The notes below the pieces were generated by a model, which worked only from the letters and a program-made list of their open reading frames with translations, did not search any database and was not told the DNA's origin. DNA of 64,000 bases from Xenophilus azovorans DSM 13620 (GTDB taxonomy: Bacteria; Pseudomonadota; Gammaproteobacteria; Burkholderiales; Burkholderiaceae_C): the NCBI RefSeq assembly GCF_000745855.1, contig NZ_JQKD01000011.1, forward strand, positions 108,980-172,979. The letters run 5' to 3'. Shown piece after piece: positions 25,709 to 34,909 of this stretch (its first letter is position 1; every line of letters begins with the position of its first letter). Position numbers and translations under genes: made by a program.

Positions 25709-26866
25709 ATGATCCGAGACGACGACCGCATCGAAGCCCTGCTGGGCGACATCCGCGCCTTCGTGCGCGAACGCTGGCATCCGCTGGAAGAGCGCGTCAG
25801 CCGCGACAACGACATCCCGCCCGACGTGGTGGACGAGCTGCGCCGCAAGGGCTACTTCGGCTGGAGCATTCCCGAGGCCTACGGCGGCCTGGGCCTCACG
25901 ACCGAGGAACTGGTCCTGTGCGCGATGGAGCTGTCGCAGTCGTCGGTGGCGCTGCGCGCCCGCGTGGGCACCAACACCGGCATCGGCTCGGAGGCGCTGG
26001 TGGCCGACGGCACCGAGGAGCAGAAGCGGCGCTGGCTGCCGCGCATGGCCAGCGGCGAGCTCACCGGCTGCCTGGCGCTCACCGAGCCCGAGGCCGGTTC
26101 GGAGGCGAGCAACGTGCAGACCACCGCGCGCCGCGAGGGCGAGCACTACGTGCTCGACGGCAGCAAGCGCTTCATCACCAACGCGCCGGTGGCCGACGTG
26201 TTCACCGTCGTCGCCCGCACGGAAGAGGGCACCCGGGGCAGCAAGGGCGTGTCGGCCTTCCTGGTCGAGCGCGGCCCGGGCCTGTCGACCGGCGAGCCCT
26301 ACCGCATGATGGGCCAGGCCGGCTCCTTCGTGTCGGACGTGCGCTTCGAAGGCTGCCGCGTGCACGCCGGCCAGCTCATCGGCGGGCGCGAGGGCGCCGG
26401 CTTCCAGACGGTGATGAAGGTGCTCAACAAGCAGCGCCTGCACCTGGCGGCGCTGTGCACCGGGCCGGCCATCCGCATGCTTGACCTGGCCATCGCGCAC
26501 ACCACGCGGCGCCGCCAGTTCGGCCAGCCGGTGGCGGACTTCCAGCTGGTGCAGGCCATGATCGCCGACTGCCGCACCGAGATCTTCGCGGCCCGTTCCA
26601 TGATCCTGGAGGCGGCGCGCGCGCGCGACCGCGGCGAGGACGTGGCGCTGCAGGCCTCCATGTGCAAGTACTTCGCCTCCGAGATGTGCGGCCGCGTGGC
26701 CGACCGCGCGGTGCAGATGTTCGGCGGCTCCGGCTACGTGGCCGACTTCAGCCCCATCGAGCGCTACTACCGCGACGTGCGCCTGTTCCGCCTGTACGAG
26801 GGCACCAGCCAGATCCACCAGCTCAACATCGCCAGGCTGGCGCTGCGCGAGGCGGACGGGCGATGA
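25709..26866 (+). CDS. Acyl-CoA dehydrogenase (FAD), first of a pair
   Basis: A 385-aa flavoenzyme of the acyl-CoA dehydrogenase family with the three domains in order. It shows CLALTEPEAGSEASNVQT at the FAD-contacting beta domain. A Glu in LYEGTSQIHQ occupies the C-terminal position of the catalytic base in short-chain enzymes. It probably introduces an alpha-beta double bond into an acyl-CoA made by the CoA-transferase of the same operon. It overlaps the next dehydrogenase gene by 4 bp. Confidence 0.9.
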   Translation: MIRDDDRIEALLGDIRAFVRERWHPLEERVSRDNDIPPDVVDELRRKGYFGWSIPEAYGGLGLTTEELVLCAMELSQSSVALRARVGTNTGIGSEALVADGTEEQKRRWLPRMASGELTGCLALTEPEAGSEASNVQTTARREGEHYVLDGSKRFITNAPVADVFTVVARTEEGTRGSKGVSAFLVERGPGLSTGEPYRMMGQAGSFVSDVRFEGCRVHAGQLIGGREGAGFQTVMKVLNKQRLHLAALCTGPAIRMLDLAIAHTTRRRQFGQPVADFQLVQAMIADCRTEIFAARSMILEAARARDRGEDVALQASMCKYFASEMCGRVADRAVQMFGGSGYVADFSPIERYYRDVRLFRLYEGTSQIHQLNIARLALREADGR

Positions 26867-28011
26867 GCGGCCGGGTGGACCTCGTCGCGCGGGTGCGCCG
26901 CTTCGTCGAGCGGCACTGCATCCCGCTCGAATCGAAGGCGCACGTGCACGACCCGGCGGCGCTGGACGCCGCGCTCGCGCAGTTGCGTCCCGTCGCGCGC
27001 GAGCTGGGCCTGTACCTGCCGCAGATGCCGGTGGAGCAGGGCGGGCTGGGCCTGTCCTGGGTGGAGCGCGCCGCGGTGTTCGAGGAGGCCGGGCGCAGCT
27101 ACCTGGGCCCGGCCGCGCTCAACTGCGCGGCGCCCGACCAGCCCAACATGATCAGCCTGCTGCGCCAGGGCACGCCGGAGCAGCAGCGGCGCTACCTGCG
27201 GCCGCTGGCCGAAGGCCGCATGCGCTCCTGCTTCGCCATGACCGAGCCGGCACCGGGCGCGGGCTCCGACCCGTCGATGCTGTGCACCACCGCGCGGCGC
27301 GAGGGCGGCGGGTGGGTGATCGACGGCCACAAGTGGTTCATCACCGGTGCGGTGGGCGCGGCCTTCTGCATCGTGCTGGCGCAGACCGGCGAGGGCCCCA
27401 CGCAGTTCATCGTGGACATGGACAACCCCGGGCTGGAATGCGTGCGCGCCATCCGGGCCATCGACCCGTATGCGGTGGGCGGCCACGGCGAGCTGCGCTT
27501 CACCGCCTGCCGCGTGGCGGCCGACGCGGTGCTGGGCGAGGTGGGCCGGGGCTTCGTGTACGCGCAGCAGCGGCTGGAGCCGGCGCGGCTGTCGCACTGC
27601 CTGCGGCTCATGGGCCGCGCGCGGCGCGCGCTGGAAGCCGCGCAGGCCTACGTGCGCGAGCGTTCGTCCTTCGGCGACCGCCTGGCCGACCTGCAGCAGA
27701 TCCAGGCCATGGTGGCCGACTGCCACATCGACCTGCATGCCAGCCGCCTGATGAGCCTGGACTGCGCGCGCCGCATGGACGAGGGCCTTGCGGTGAAGAC
27801 CGAGTCGGCGATGACCAAGGTCTTCGTCTCCGAGGCGCTGAACCGCATCGCCGACCGCGCGGCGCAGATGTGCGGCGCGCTGGGCATGTCGGAGGACGAC
27901 TCGCCCGTCGCGCTGATCCTGCGCGAGCTGCGGCCCTTCCGCATCTACGACGGCGCCTCCGAGCTGCATCGCGCGACGCTGGGCCGGCGCTTTCTCTCTT
28001 CCAAGACCTGA
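26863..28011 (+). CDS. Acyl-CoA dehydrogenase (FAD), second of a pair
   Basis: A 382-aa member of the same family but from a different branch. The base position reads [17 protein letters not shown], with Asp instead of Glu, as in ACAD10/11-like enzymes that act on unusual acyl-CoAs. The FAD segment [18 protein letters not shown] is present. Its ATG overlaps the stop of the preceding dehydrogenase, so the two are coupled and could form a heteromeric enzyme. A Bug receptor gene follows after 25 bp. Confidence 0.88.
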   Translation: MSGRVDLVARVRRFVERHCIPLESKAHVHDPAALDAALAQLRPVARELGLYLPQMPVEQGGLGLSWVERAAVFEEAGRSYLGPAALNCAAPDQPNMISLLRQGTPEQQRRYLRPLAEGRMRSCFAMTEPAPGAGSDPSMLCTTARREGGGWVIDGHKWFITGAVGAAFCIVLAQTGEGPTQFIVDMDNPGLECVRAIRAIDPYAVGGHGELRFTACRVAADAVLGEVGRGFVYAQQRLEPARLSHCLRLMGRARRALEAAQAYVRERSSFGDRLADLQQIQAMVADCHIDLHASRLMSLDCARRMDEGLAVKTESAMTKVFVSEALNRIADRAAQMCGALGMSEDDSPVALILRELRPFRIYDGASELHRATLGRRFLSSKT

Positions 28012-28036
28012 GATCGAAACCCCCTGGAGACAGACC

Positions 28037-29014
28037 ATGAAGCATTCGCTCAAGAAGACGCTCGCGCGCCTGGCCGCCGGCCTGGCGCTGGGCCTGGCCG
28101 CATCGCTGGCCGCGGCCGCCTTTCCCGACCGCCCGGTGAAGCTGGTGGTGCCCTTCCCCGCGGGCGGCAGCACCGACCTGGTGGCGCGTGAGGTGGCGCT
28201 GGAGATGGGCAAGGCCCTGGGCCAGCCGGTCGTGGTGGAGAACAGGGCCGGTGCCGGCAGCCTGATCGGCTCGGAGCTGGTGGCCAAGTCCGCGCCCGAC
28301 GGCTACACGCTGCTGATGGCGGGCCTGACCAACATCTTCCTGCCCTACGTCCACAAGGGCCTGAACTGGCATCCGGTGGACGACTTCACCGCCGTCGGCC
28401 TGGTGGCCGACCTGCCCAATGTCATCGCCGTGAACGCGGCGACGCCCTACAGGACACTGGCCGACCTCATCGCCGCCGACAAGGCCAAGCCGGGCCAGCT
28501 GTCCTTCGGGTCCGCCGGCGTGGCCACGCCATCGCACCTGGTGTGCGAGATGGTGAACCACCAGGCCGGCACCAAGCTGCAGCACGTGCCCTACAAGGGC
28601 AACGCGCCGGCGGTGAGCGACGTGATGGCGGGCCACATCCCGGTGATGTGCAACAACCTGGGCGGCACGCTGCCCTACATGAACGGCGGCCAGATCCGCA
28701 TCCTGGCGCAGACCGGCCGCACGCGTTCGCCCTCCGTGCCCGACGTGCCCACCTTCGCCGAGCTGGGCCTGCAGGGCCTGGACAGCGGCCTGTGGATGGG
28801 CATCGTCGCGCCCAAGGGCACGCCCGACGCCGCCCTGGCGCCGCTGCGCGCCGCGCTGGCCAAGGCCATGGCGCTGCCTTCGCTCCGGGACAAGCTGGCC
28901 AAGCTGGGCGCCGCGCCGCTGGACCCGTCGGTGGCGGCGTACGACAGGCGCATCGCGGCCGACCGCAAGGCCTGGGACCCGGTGCTCGGGCGCGTGGACC
29001 TGAAGGGCAACTGA
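28037..29014 (+). CDS. Bug-family (TctC-like) periplasmic solute receptor
   Basis: A 325-aa receptor with a long signal peptide ([18 protein letters not shown], cleavage near AAAAF). It has [35 protein letters not shown] and [18 protein letters not shown]. It lies inside an operon of acyl-CoA enzymes, so its ligand is probably the acid that the downstream class III transferase activates. The stop codon overlaps the next start by one base. Confidence 0.9.
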   Translation: MKHSLKKTLARLAAGLALGLAASLAAAAFPDRPVKLVVPFPAGGSTDLVAREVALEMGKALGQPVVVENRAGAGSLIGSELVAKSAPDGYTLLMAGLTNIFLPYVHKGLNWHPVDDFTAVGLVADLPNVIAVNAATPYRTLADLIAADKAKPGQLSFGSAGVATPSHLVCEMVNHQAGTKLQHVPYKGNAPAVSDVMAGHIPVMCNNLGGTLPYMNGGQIRILAQTGRTRSPSVPDVPTFAELGLQGLDSGLWMGIVAPKGTPDAALAPLRAALAKAMALPSLRDKLAKLGAAPLDPSVAAYDRRIAADRKAWDPVLGRVDLKGN

Positions 29015-30234
29015 TGGAAGGGCAATCGCAGGGAGGCGGCCCGCTGCGCGGGGTGCGCATCCTGGACATGGCGACCGTGCTGGCGGCGCCTTTCTCCGCG
29101 ACGCTGTGCGGCGACATGGGCGCCGAGGTGGTCAAGCTGGAGCTGCCCGCCGGCGGCGATCCGCTGCGCGGCCTGACGCCGGTGCACGAGGGCCATCCGC
29201 TGTTCTGGAAGACCGCCAACCGTGGCAAGAAGGGCATCTCGCTGGACGTGCGCAAGCCCGAGGGCCGCGCGCTGTTCCTGCGGCTCATCGCCGGCTTCGA
29301 CGTGCTGGTGGAGAACTTCCGCACCGGCACGCTGGACGGATGGGGCCTGGACATCGGCACGCTGCACGCGGCCAACCCGCGCCTGATCGTGCTGCGCCTC
29401 ACCGGCTTCGGCCAGACCGGCCCCTACGCGCGGCGTCCCGGCTTCGCGCGCATCTTCGAGGCGATGAGCGGCTTCACGCACCTGACCGGCGAGCCGGGCG
29501 GCCCGCCGCAGCACATGAACTATCCGCTGGGCGACGTGGTGGCGGGCCTGTTCGGCGCCTTCGCCATCAGCACCGCGCTGGCCGAGCGCAACGCGTCGCC
29601 GCCGCAACAGTACCGGGGCGCCGAGATCGACCTCTCGGCCACCGAGGCCATGGCGCGCCTGCTCGATCCGCTGGCGGCGGAGCACCGCATCGGCGGCGTG
29701 GTGCGCGGGCGCACCGGCTCGCGCGCCACCTACACCGCGCCCTCCAACGTGTTCCGCGCGGCCGACGGCGTGTGGTTCACGCTGGTGGGCACCGGCGGGC
29801 CGATCTTCGCGCGCATCTGCCGTGCGATCGGCCGCGAGGACCTGCTGAGCGATGCCCGCTTCTGCGACAACGCGGCGCGCCTGCGCCACCTGGAGGCGCT
29901 GGACCGGATCCTCGCCGACTGGTGCGCCGCCCGGACCTTCGAGGAACTGGCTGCGCTGCTCGACCGGGAGGACGTGCCCTACAGCAAGGTGTTCTCGATC
30001 GCCGACCTGCAGGCCGACCCGCACATGCGCGAGCGCGGCGCCTTCGTCGACCTGCCGGACGAGGAGTTCGGCGGCGTGCCGGCGCCGGCGCCGGTGCCGC
30101 GCTTCGTGGGGCGCGGGTCCGCGCCGCCGCCTGCCACCGGGCCGCGCACAGGCCAGCACAACCGCGAGGTGTACGGCGCGCTCGGCCTCGGCGAGGCGCA
30201 GCTTGCGGCGCTGCGCGAGGCCGGCGTCGTCTGA
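29014..30234 (+). CDS. Class III (CaiB/BaiF-type) acyl-CoA transferase
   Basis: A 406-aa CoA-transferase of the Frc/CaiB family, which moves CoA between carboxylic acids through an aspartyl intermediate. The GVRILDMATVLAAPFSATL N-terminus, the GDMGAEVVKLE motif, VENFRTGTLDGWGL and the catalytic Asp in NYPLGDVVAGLFG (about residue 175) are clear. It completes the operon dehydrogenase-dehydrogenase-receptor-transferase and would activate the imported acid at no ATP cost. Confidence 0.9.
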   Translation: MEGQSQGGGPLRGVRILDMATVLAAPFSATLCGDMGAEVVKLELPAGGDPLRGLTPVHEGHPLFWKTANRGKKGISLDVRKPEGRALFLRLIAGFDVLVENFRTGTLDGWGLDIGTLHAANPRLIVLRLTGFGQTGPYARRPGFARIFEAMSGFTHLTGEPGGPPQHMNYPLGDVVAGLFGAFAISTALAERNASPPQQYRGAEIDLSATEAMARLLDPLAAEHRIGGVVRGRTGSRATYTAPSNVFRAADGVWFTLVGTGGPIFARICRAIGREDLLSDARFCDNAARLRHLEALDRILADWCAARTFEELAALLDREDVPYSKVFSIADLQADPHMRERGAFVDLPDEEFGGVPAPAPVPRFVGRGSAPPPATGPRTGQHNREVYGALGLGEAQLAALREAGVV

Positions 30235-30238
30235 GATC

Positions 30239-31153
30239 CTAGGCGCCTTCGTTCTTCAGCGCGTCGGCCACGAAGTCGACGAAGGCCCGCACCTTCAGCG
30301 GCAGCGTCCGGCTGTGGCGGAAGACGGCGAAGATGCCGTTGGAGAAGCCACGCACGGCGAAGCGGTACTCGGGCAGCAGCCGCACCAGCGTGCCGTCCCG
30401 CAGGTCGCTGCGCACGGTCGCCTCCGACAGCAGGGCCACCCCCATCCCGCCGATGGCGGCCAGCCGCAGCAGCTCGCCGTTGTTGGCGCTGAGCACGCCC
30501 TGGATCGCCAGCTCCTGTTCCTGGCCGCCCTGGGCCGCGTCGATGTAGCGCCAGGTCGTCTGCTCGTGTTCGCGGCGGTAGGTCAGGCAGCGCAGCTGCG
30601 GCAGCTCGCTCGGGTGCCGCAGGCGCGCGTAGGCGCGGGCCAGCGCGGGGCTGGCGACCAGCACCTCGTCGCTGGACAGGAGGCGCTTGATGACGAAGCC
30701 CGAGTCGGCCGACTTGCCGGTGCGGATGTCGATGTCGAAGTCCTGCTCCACCAGGTTGACCGGGTGCTCCGAGAGCTCGATCTCCACGCGGATGTCGGGG
30801 TAGGCCTGGGCGAAGCGCGGCAGCAGCGGCGCCACCACGCGCAGGCCGATGTGGGTGCGCGAGTGCACCCGCAGGCGCCCCTCGGGCCGCTGGCGCGCGT
30901 CGAGCGCGGCCTGCTGTGCCTCGGCCATCGCCTCGAGCACGACCTCGGCCCGTTCCAGGAAGGCCTGGCCGGCCTCGGTCACCTTGAGGTTGCGGCTGGT
31001 GCGGTCGACCAGCTTCACGCCCAGTTCCTCCTCCAGCGCGCTGATGCGCCGCGAGATGGTGGCCGGCGACAGGCTGAGGCTGCGGGCCGCCGCCGAGAGG
31101 CTGCCTTTTCTTTGCGTGGCGACGAAGATGCGGAGCGAATCCAGGGCCTTCAT
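30239..31153 (-). CDS. LysR-family transcriptional regulator
   Basis: A 304-aa LysR regulator with an N-terminal winged HTH (LRIFVATQRKGSLSAAARSL) and a substrate-binding effector domain. It is the last gene, 39 bp behind the carboxymuconolactone-decarboxylase-like gene, and reads in the same direction as the large leftward catabolic operon. It may be part of that operon or have its own promoter. The start at 31153 is the second ATG; the first, at 31168, lies before the canonical LysR N-terminus. It faces the CoA-transferase gene tail to tail. Confidence 0.88.
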   Translation of the reverse strand: MKALDSLRIFVATQRKGSLSAAARSLSLSPATISRRISALEEELGVKLVDRTSRNLKVTEAGQAFLERAEVVLEAMAEAQQAALDARQRPEGRLRVHSRTHIGLRVVAPLLPRFAQAYPDIRVEIELSEHPVNLVEQDFDIDIRTGKSADSGFVIKRLLSSDEVLVASPALARAYARLRHPSELPQLRCLTYRREHEQTTWRYIDAAQGGQEQELAIQGVLSANNGELLRLAAIGGMGVALLSEATVRSDLRDGTLVRLLPEYRFAVRGFSNGIFAVFRHSRTLPLKVRAFVDFVADALKNEGA

Positions 31154-31192
31154 GGGCGCGCACTCCACCGCATGAGGGGCGTTGTCGTCAAG

Positions 31193-31948
31193 TCATTCCT
31201 GTGCGGGCGTGCGGTTGGCCTGGAGGACGCGGGCGCCCAGCGCGGTGCCGTGGACGGCCAGGTGGGCGCCCATCTGGACGGCCTGCAGCAGCTCGGCCGG
31301 CGCCGCGCCCTGCGCCAGCGCGGTGGCGGCGATCCGGCGCACGGCGCCCGGGTTGAAGGCCGTGAAGCAGGCATGCAGCGCCAGCTGCACCAGGCTGCGC
31401 TCCGCATCGCCCAGGCCCGCGCCGGGCCGGCCCTGCTCGACGAAGTCGAGCAGCACCTGCGCGTAGCCGGGGTCCAGCCGCGCCACGCCGGCCAGGGGGA
31501 GGGCGTGCGCCGGCCCGAGCCGGTCGATGCGGGCCTGCAGCGCGGGGTCGATCGGCGCCGCCGCGGGCAGGTCCGCGAGTTCGGCCAGGATGTCGGCGGC
31601 CTGGCACGCGCTGGCGGCGCCCTGCACCGCCACCAGGTGCAGCACGTCGACGATGTCCGCCTCGCTGGCGCCGCAGGCGATCGCCCGCGCCATGTGGGTC
31701 TGCAGGCCGGGCTCGTAGAGATGGGACGCCGAGGCGTCGAGCGCCACGTAGATCAGCTCCACCATGCGCTCGCTCAGCGGCCCGGTGCGCGCCGGGTAGC
31801 CGGCGTAGTTCGCGTACTGCTGCACGAAGCCGGGACAGGCCTGCAGCATGGTGTCGGTCCACGGGCGCCAGTAGCCGCGCTCGGCGACGAAGAGCGCCTT
31901 GATGCGCGCGCGCTCGGCGTCGAGGGGGTCGTCGGTGGTGGTGTTCAT
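31193..31948 (-). CDS. Carboxymuconolactone decarboxylase-like (AhpD-fold) protein
   Basis: A 251-aa protein with two carboxymuconolactone-decarboxylase-like repeats. The first is around LIYVALDASASHLYEPGLQTH and ACGASEADIVDVLHL; the second ends AQGAAPAELLQAVQMGAHLA. There is no CxxC redox pair, so peroxidase activity of the AhpD type is unlikely. Members decarboxylate lactones or have unknown roles in catabolic operons. The start at 31948 overlaps the upstream SDR stop by 4 bp. Confidence 0.82.
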   Translation of the reverse strand: MNTTTDDPLDAERARIKALFVAERGYWRPWTDTMLQACPGFVQQYANYAGYPARTGPLSERMVELIYVALDASASHLYEPGLQTHMARAIACGASEADIVDVLHLVAVQGAASACQAADILAELADLPAAAPIDPALQARIDRLGPAHALPLAGVARLDPGYAQVLLDFVEQGRPGAGLGDAERSLVQLALHACFTAFNPGAVRRIAATALAQGAAPAELLQAVQMGAHLAVHGTALGARVLQANRTPAQE

Positions 31949-33150
31949 CGGGATGCGCAGACGAGGGTCTGTCCGGTCAGGTACTGCGCGGCGGGTCCGG
32001 CCACGTAGCGCAGCAGGGCGTGCAGCGCGGGCGGGTCCAGGTCGGCCGGCACCTGCAAGGCGTTGATGCGCAGGGCGCGGCTGCCCCATTCGCAGGCCAG
32101 GGTGGATACGAGCATGCGGGCCGCCGCGCCGTCGCCGGCGTCCTGCCAGCGGCTCTCGGCCGCGGCGGGCAGCAGCAGCGTGAGGCTGGCCTGCTGCGCA
32201 TGGCGTGCCGCGAAGCGCGCGGCAGCGGCATGCACCGCGTGCAGGAGCTTGCCTGCGCCGGCATGCAGCGGCGAGAGGTCGAGGCAGGCCGCGTAGTGCG
32301 GCTGCCCGGCGGAGCCGGGCGCCACGGCCCGCCAGGGGGCGGCATCGCCGCCGCAGACTTCCAGTTGCAGCGGCGTGTCCTGCGGCAGTGGCGCCAGCGT
32401 GGCGGGCGCAAAGCCCTGGCTGCCGCCGTAGATGGAGGAGCCGCCGTTCACCGCCAGCACCTGTCCGCTCAGGGGCAGGGCGCCGGGGCTGCACAGGAAC
32501 TGCAGCGCCTGCGCCATCTCGGCGGGCGATGCCATGCGCCCGAGCGGGATCTTGTTCACTGCGCGCGCCGGGTCGATGCGGCCGGCTTGGATCAGCCCGT
32601 CCACCAGCTCGGTGCGCACGAAGCCGGGCGCCAGCACGGTCACGCACCAGTCGGGCCGCGCCTGCGCCAGCGCCAGGGTCTGCGCGATCAGGCCCGCCTT
32701 GCTCGGGCTATAGGCGCCGCGCCAGGGGATGGCATGCAGGCCGGCGCCGGAAGCCACGTTGACGACGCGCGCGCCCGGCTCGAGCAGCGGCGCGCAGGCG
32801 TCGATCACCGCGGCCGGCGCCGCCAGGTTGAGGGCCAGCAGGCGGTCCAGTTGCACCGCGTCCTGCTCGGCCAGCGGCGTGCCGGACGGGTCGGACATGC
32901 CGGCGTTGTTGACGAGGGCGTCGAGCGTGGGCGTGCCCTGGCCCAGCGTGGCGACCTGCCGCGCGTCGGTCAGGTCGACGGCGCGCAGCACGTGCGCCGC
33001 CGCCGCCGTGCAGGGCAGGCTGCGTCCCAGGGCGGCCAGCGCCTCTTCGTTGCGGTCGACCAGCACGCACTGCCAGCCCGCGCCGGCGAACAGCCGCGCC
33101 GCCTCGCGGCCGATGCCGGAGGCCGCGCCGGTGATCAGGACCGTCTGCAT
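31945..33150 (-). CDS. SDR oxidoreductase fused to a degenerate second SDR-like domain
   Basis: A 401-aa protein, about 150 residues longer than a normal short-chain dehydrogenase. Residues 1-250 form a complete SDR with GAASGIG, NNAGMSDP, the catalytic Tyr-Lys in AYSPSKAG and the C-terminal GQVLAVNGG. Residues after about 270 look like the second half of another SDR (STLACEWGSRALRINALQV, then QYLTGQTLVCASR) but lack nucleotide-binding glycines and the Tyr-x3-Lys. The extra part may serve dimerisation or regulation. It overlaps the downstream gene by 4 bp in a catabolic operon. Confidence 0.87.
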   Translation of the reverse strand: MQTVLITGAASGIGREAARLFAGAGWQCVLVDRNEEALAALGRSLPCTAAAAHVLRAVDLTDARQVATLGQGTPTLDALVNNAGMSDPSGTPLAEQDAVQLDRLLALNLAAPAAVIDACAPLLEPGARVVNVASGAGLHAIPWRGAYSPSKAGLIAQTLALAQARPDWCVTVLAPGFVRTELVDGLIQAGRIDPARAVNKIPLGRMASPAEMAQALQFLCSPGALPLSGQVLAVNGGSSIYGGSQGFAPATLAPLPQDTPLQLEVCGGDAAPWRAVAPGSAGQPHYAACLDLSPLHAGAGKLLHAVHAAAARFAARHAQQASLTLLLPAAAESRWQDAGDGAAARMLVSTLACEWGSRALRINALQVPADLDPPALHALLRYVAGPAAQYLTGQTLVCASR

Positions 33151-33170
33151 GAGCGGTGCGGCTGCGCGCG

Positions 33171-33932
33171 TCAGATGTTGGTGAGCGTGACGCCGCCGTC
33201 CACCGTCAGCGCCTGCGCGGTGATGAAGCCGGCCTCGTCGCTGGCGAGGAAGCAGATCGCGCGCGCGATGTCCTCCACCGTGCCGAGCCGGCCCAGCGGC
33301 GTGCGGGCGATGCGGGCGGCATCGCGCTCGGCGTTGCGGTTGCGCTGCGTGCCCTCGGTGGGCACGGCCGAGGGGCACACGGCGTTGACGCGGATGCGCC
33401 GCGCGCCCAGTTCGGCCGCCGCGGCGCGCGTGATGCCCAGGATGCCCGACTTGATGCCGGAGTACACCACCGAGTTCGGCGCCGAGCGCAGCGCGGCGAC
33501 CGAGGCCACGTTCACGATCGCGCCGCCGCGCTCGGGGTCCATCACGGCCACGGCTTCCTGCAGGCTCCAGATGACCGAGCGGAAGCCCACGTCCAGCATG
33601 CGTTCCACGGTCTCCGGCAGGATGTCCGGGATGGCCTGGTAGCGCACCCAGGCCGCGTTGTTGACCAGGATGTCGAAGCGCCCGCCGCCGTGCTCGGCGG
33701 CGCGCTGGATGGCCTCGCGGATGCCTTCGCGGCTGGCGATGTTCTGCACGATGCCGAAGGCCTGGCCGCCGTCGGCGCGGATGGCCTCGACCACGGGCGC
33801 GACGAACTCCTCCTTCAGGTCGTTCACGCAGACCACGGCGCCGCGGGCCGCCATCTGGCAGGCCGTCTCGCGGCCGATGCCGGCGCCCGCGCCGGTGACG
33901 AGGGCGACGCGCCCCTGCAGGTCCTGATGCAT
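33171..33932 (-). CDS. Short-chain dehydrogenase/reductase
   Basis: A 253-aa classical SDR with the cofactor motif GAGAGIG near residue 15, NNAAW, the catalytic Ser in NVASVAALRS, the YSGIK Tyr-Lys pair and the C-terminal LTVDGGVTLTNI. The Asp-Leu after strand 2 (VNDLKEE) suggests NAD rather than NADP. It probably acts as a 3-hydroxyacyl-CoA or ring-alcohol dehydrogenase between the acyl-CoA dehydrogenases upstream and the SDR fusion protein downstream. Confidence 0.88.
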   Translation of the reverse strand: MHQDLQGRVALVTGAGAGIGRETACQMAARGAVVCVNDLKEEFVAPVVEAIRADGGQAFGIVQNIASREGIREAIQRAAEHGGGRFDILVNNAAWVRYQAIPDILPETVERMLDVGFRSVIWSLQEAVAVMDPERGGAIVNVASVAALRSAPNSVVYSGIKSGILGITRAAAAELGARRIRVNAVCPSAVPTEGTQRNRNAERDAARIARTPLGRLGTVEDIARAICFLASDEAGFITAQALTVDGGVTLTNI

Positions 33933-33946
33933 GTCGGTTCCTTGGC

Positions 33947-34909
33947 TCACACGGATTGGATGAAGTCCCGGCCGGCCTGGCGGGCGGGGGCGCCCGCGCC
34001 GAAGGCGGCGTCGAACTTGCGCACTTCGCGCAGGGCGTGGTGCAGCGGCACTTCCCAGGTGAAGCCCATGCCGCCGTGCAGGTGGATGGACTTCTCCAGC
34101 ACGAAGGCCGCGCTGTCCAGGGCCTGGGACAGCACCGCCCGGGTGCCGCGCTCGCCGCCGAACTCGTCGGCGCGCAGCACGCGCCGGATGCCGGCGCCGG
34201 CGGCCTCCTGCAGCAGCCGCATCTTCGCCAGGTGGTGGCGCACCGCCTGCTTGGCCGACAGCGGGCGGCCGAACTGCACGCGGGTGGCCATGTAGCCCGC
34301 CGTGGTGGCGAGCGCGCCCTCGGCGGCGCCGTGGACCCAGCCGGCGACGAGGATCTGCAGGTCGCGCTGCAGCGCGGCGAAGGCGGCGGCGTCGAGTTCG
34401 GCGAGCACCTTGGCGCCTTCGAGCGTCAGGAAGCACTGCGGATGTTCCGGGTCCAGCGCCTCGTCGGTCTCGGTCTCGACGCTGGACAGGTCGAGCAGGG
34501 CGCCGCCGCCCCGGCCGTCGGCCACCAGCACCCAGTCGCAGTGCTGCGCGTGGCGCGCATGCCCCGCGAAGCCGTCCTGCAGGCTGCCCTGCAGCGCCCA
34601 GGTGGCGGCGCGCTCGCCGCTGCACAGCTCGGCGGCCAGCGGCGACGTGCCCAGCGCCTTGGCGATCAGCAGGGTTTCGAGCAGCGGCCATTGCAGGCGC
34701 AGCCGGCCGGCCTCGGTGACGATGGGCAGCGCGAATTCGATGCCCAGCGCCAGGCCGCCGGCCTCCTCGGCCGCGCACACGCCGCACAGGCCCGCGGCGG
34801 CCAGCACCCGGCCCGTCTCGCGGAAGCCGCGGGCCTGCGCGTCGGCGATGGCCTCGGCAGCGGCCTGGGCGAACTCTTCGGGCTGAAGGTCGTTGTCTTG
34901 CATGCTCAT
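33947..34909 (-). CDS. Acyl-CoA dehydrogenase, short subunit type
   Basis: A 320-aa acyl-CoA dehydrogenase homologue, about 60-80 residues shorter than a full enzyme. The N-terminal helical domain is reduced. The C-terminal helical domain keeps the FGRPLSAKQAVRHHLAKMRL and LHGGMGFTWEVPLHHALREV segments. Partner subunits of heterotetrameric dehydrogenases (as in steroid side-chain degradation) look like this. The adjacent full-length dehydrogenase overlaps it by 4 bp, so a mixed enzyme is likely. Confidence 0.86.
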   Translation of the reverse strand: MSMQDNDLQPEEFAQAAAEAIADAQARGFRETGRVLAAAGLCGVCAAEEAGGLALGIEFALPIVTEAGRLRLQWPLLETLLIAKALGTSPLAAELCSGERAATWALQGSLQDGFAGHARHAQHCDWVLVADGRGGGALLDLSSVETETDEALDPEHPQCFLTLEGAKVLAELDAAAFAALQRDLQILVAGWVHGAAEGALATTAGYMATRVQFGRPLSAKQAVRHHLAKMRLLQEAAGAGIRRVLRADEFGGERGTRAVLSQALDSAAFVLEKSIHLHGGMGFTWEVPLHHALREVRKFDAAFGAGAPARQAGRDFIQSV

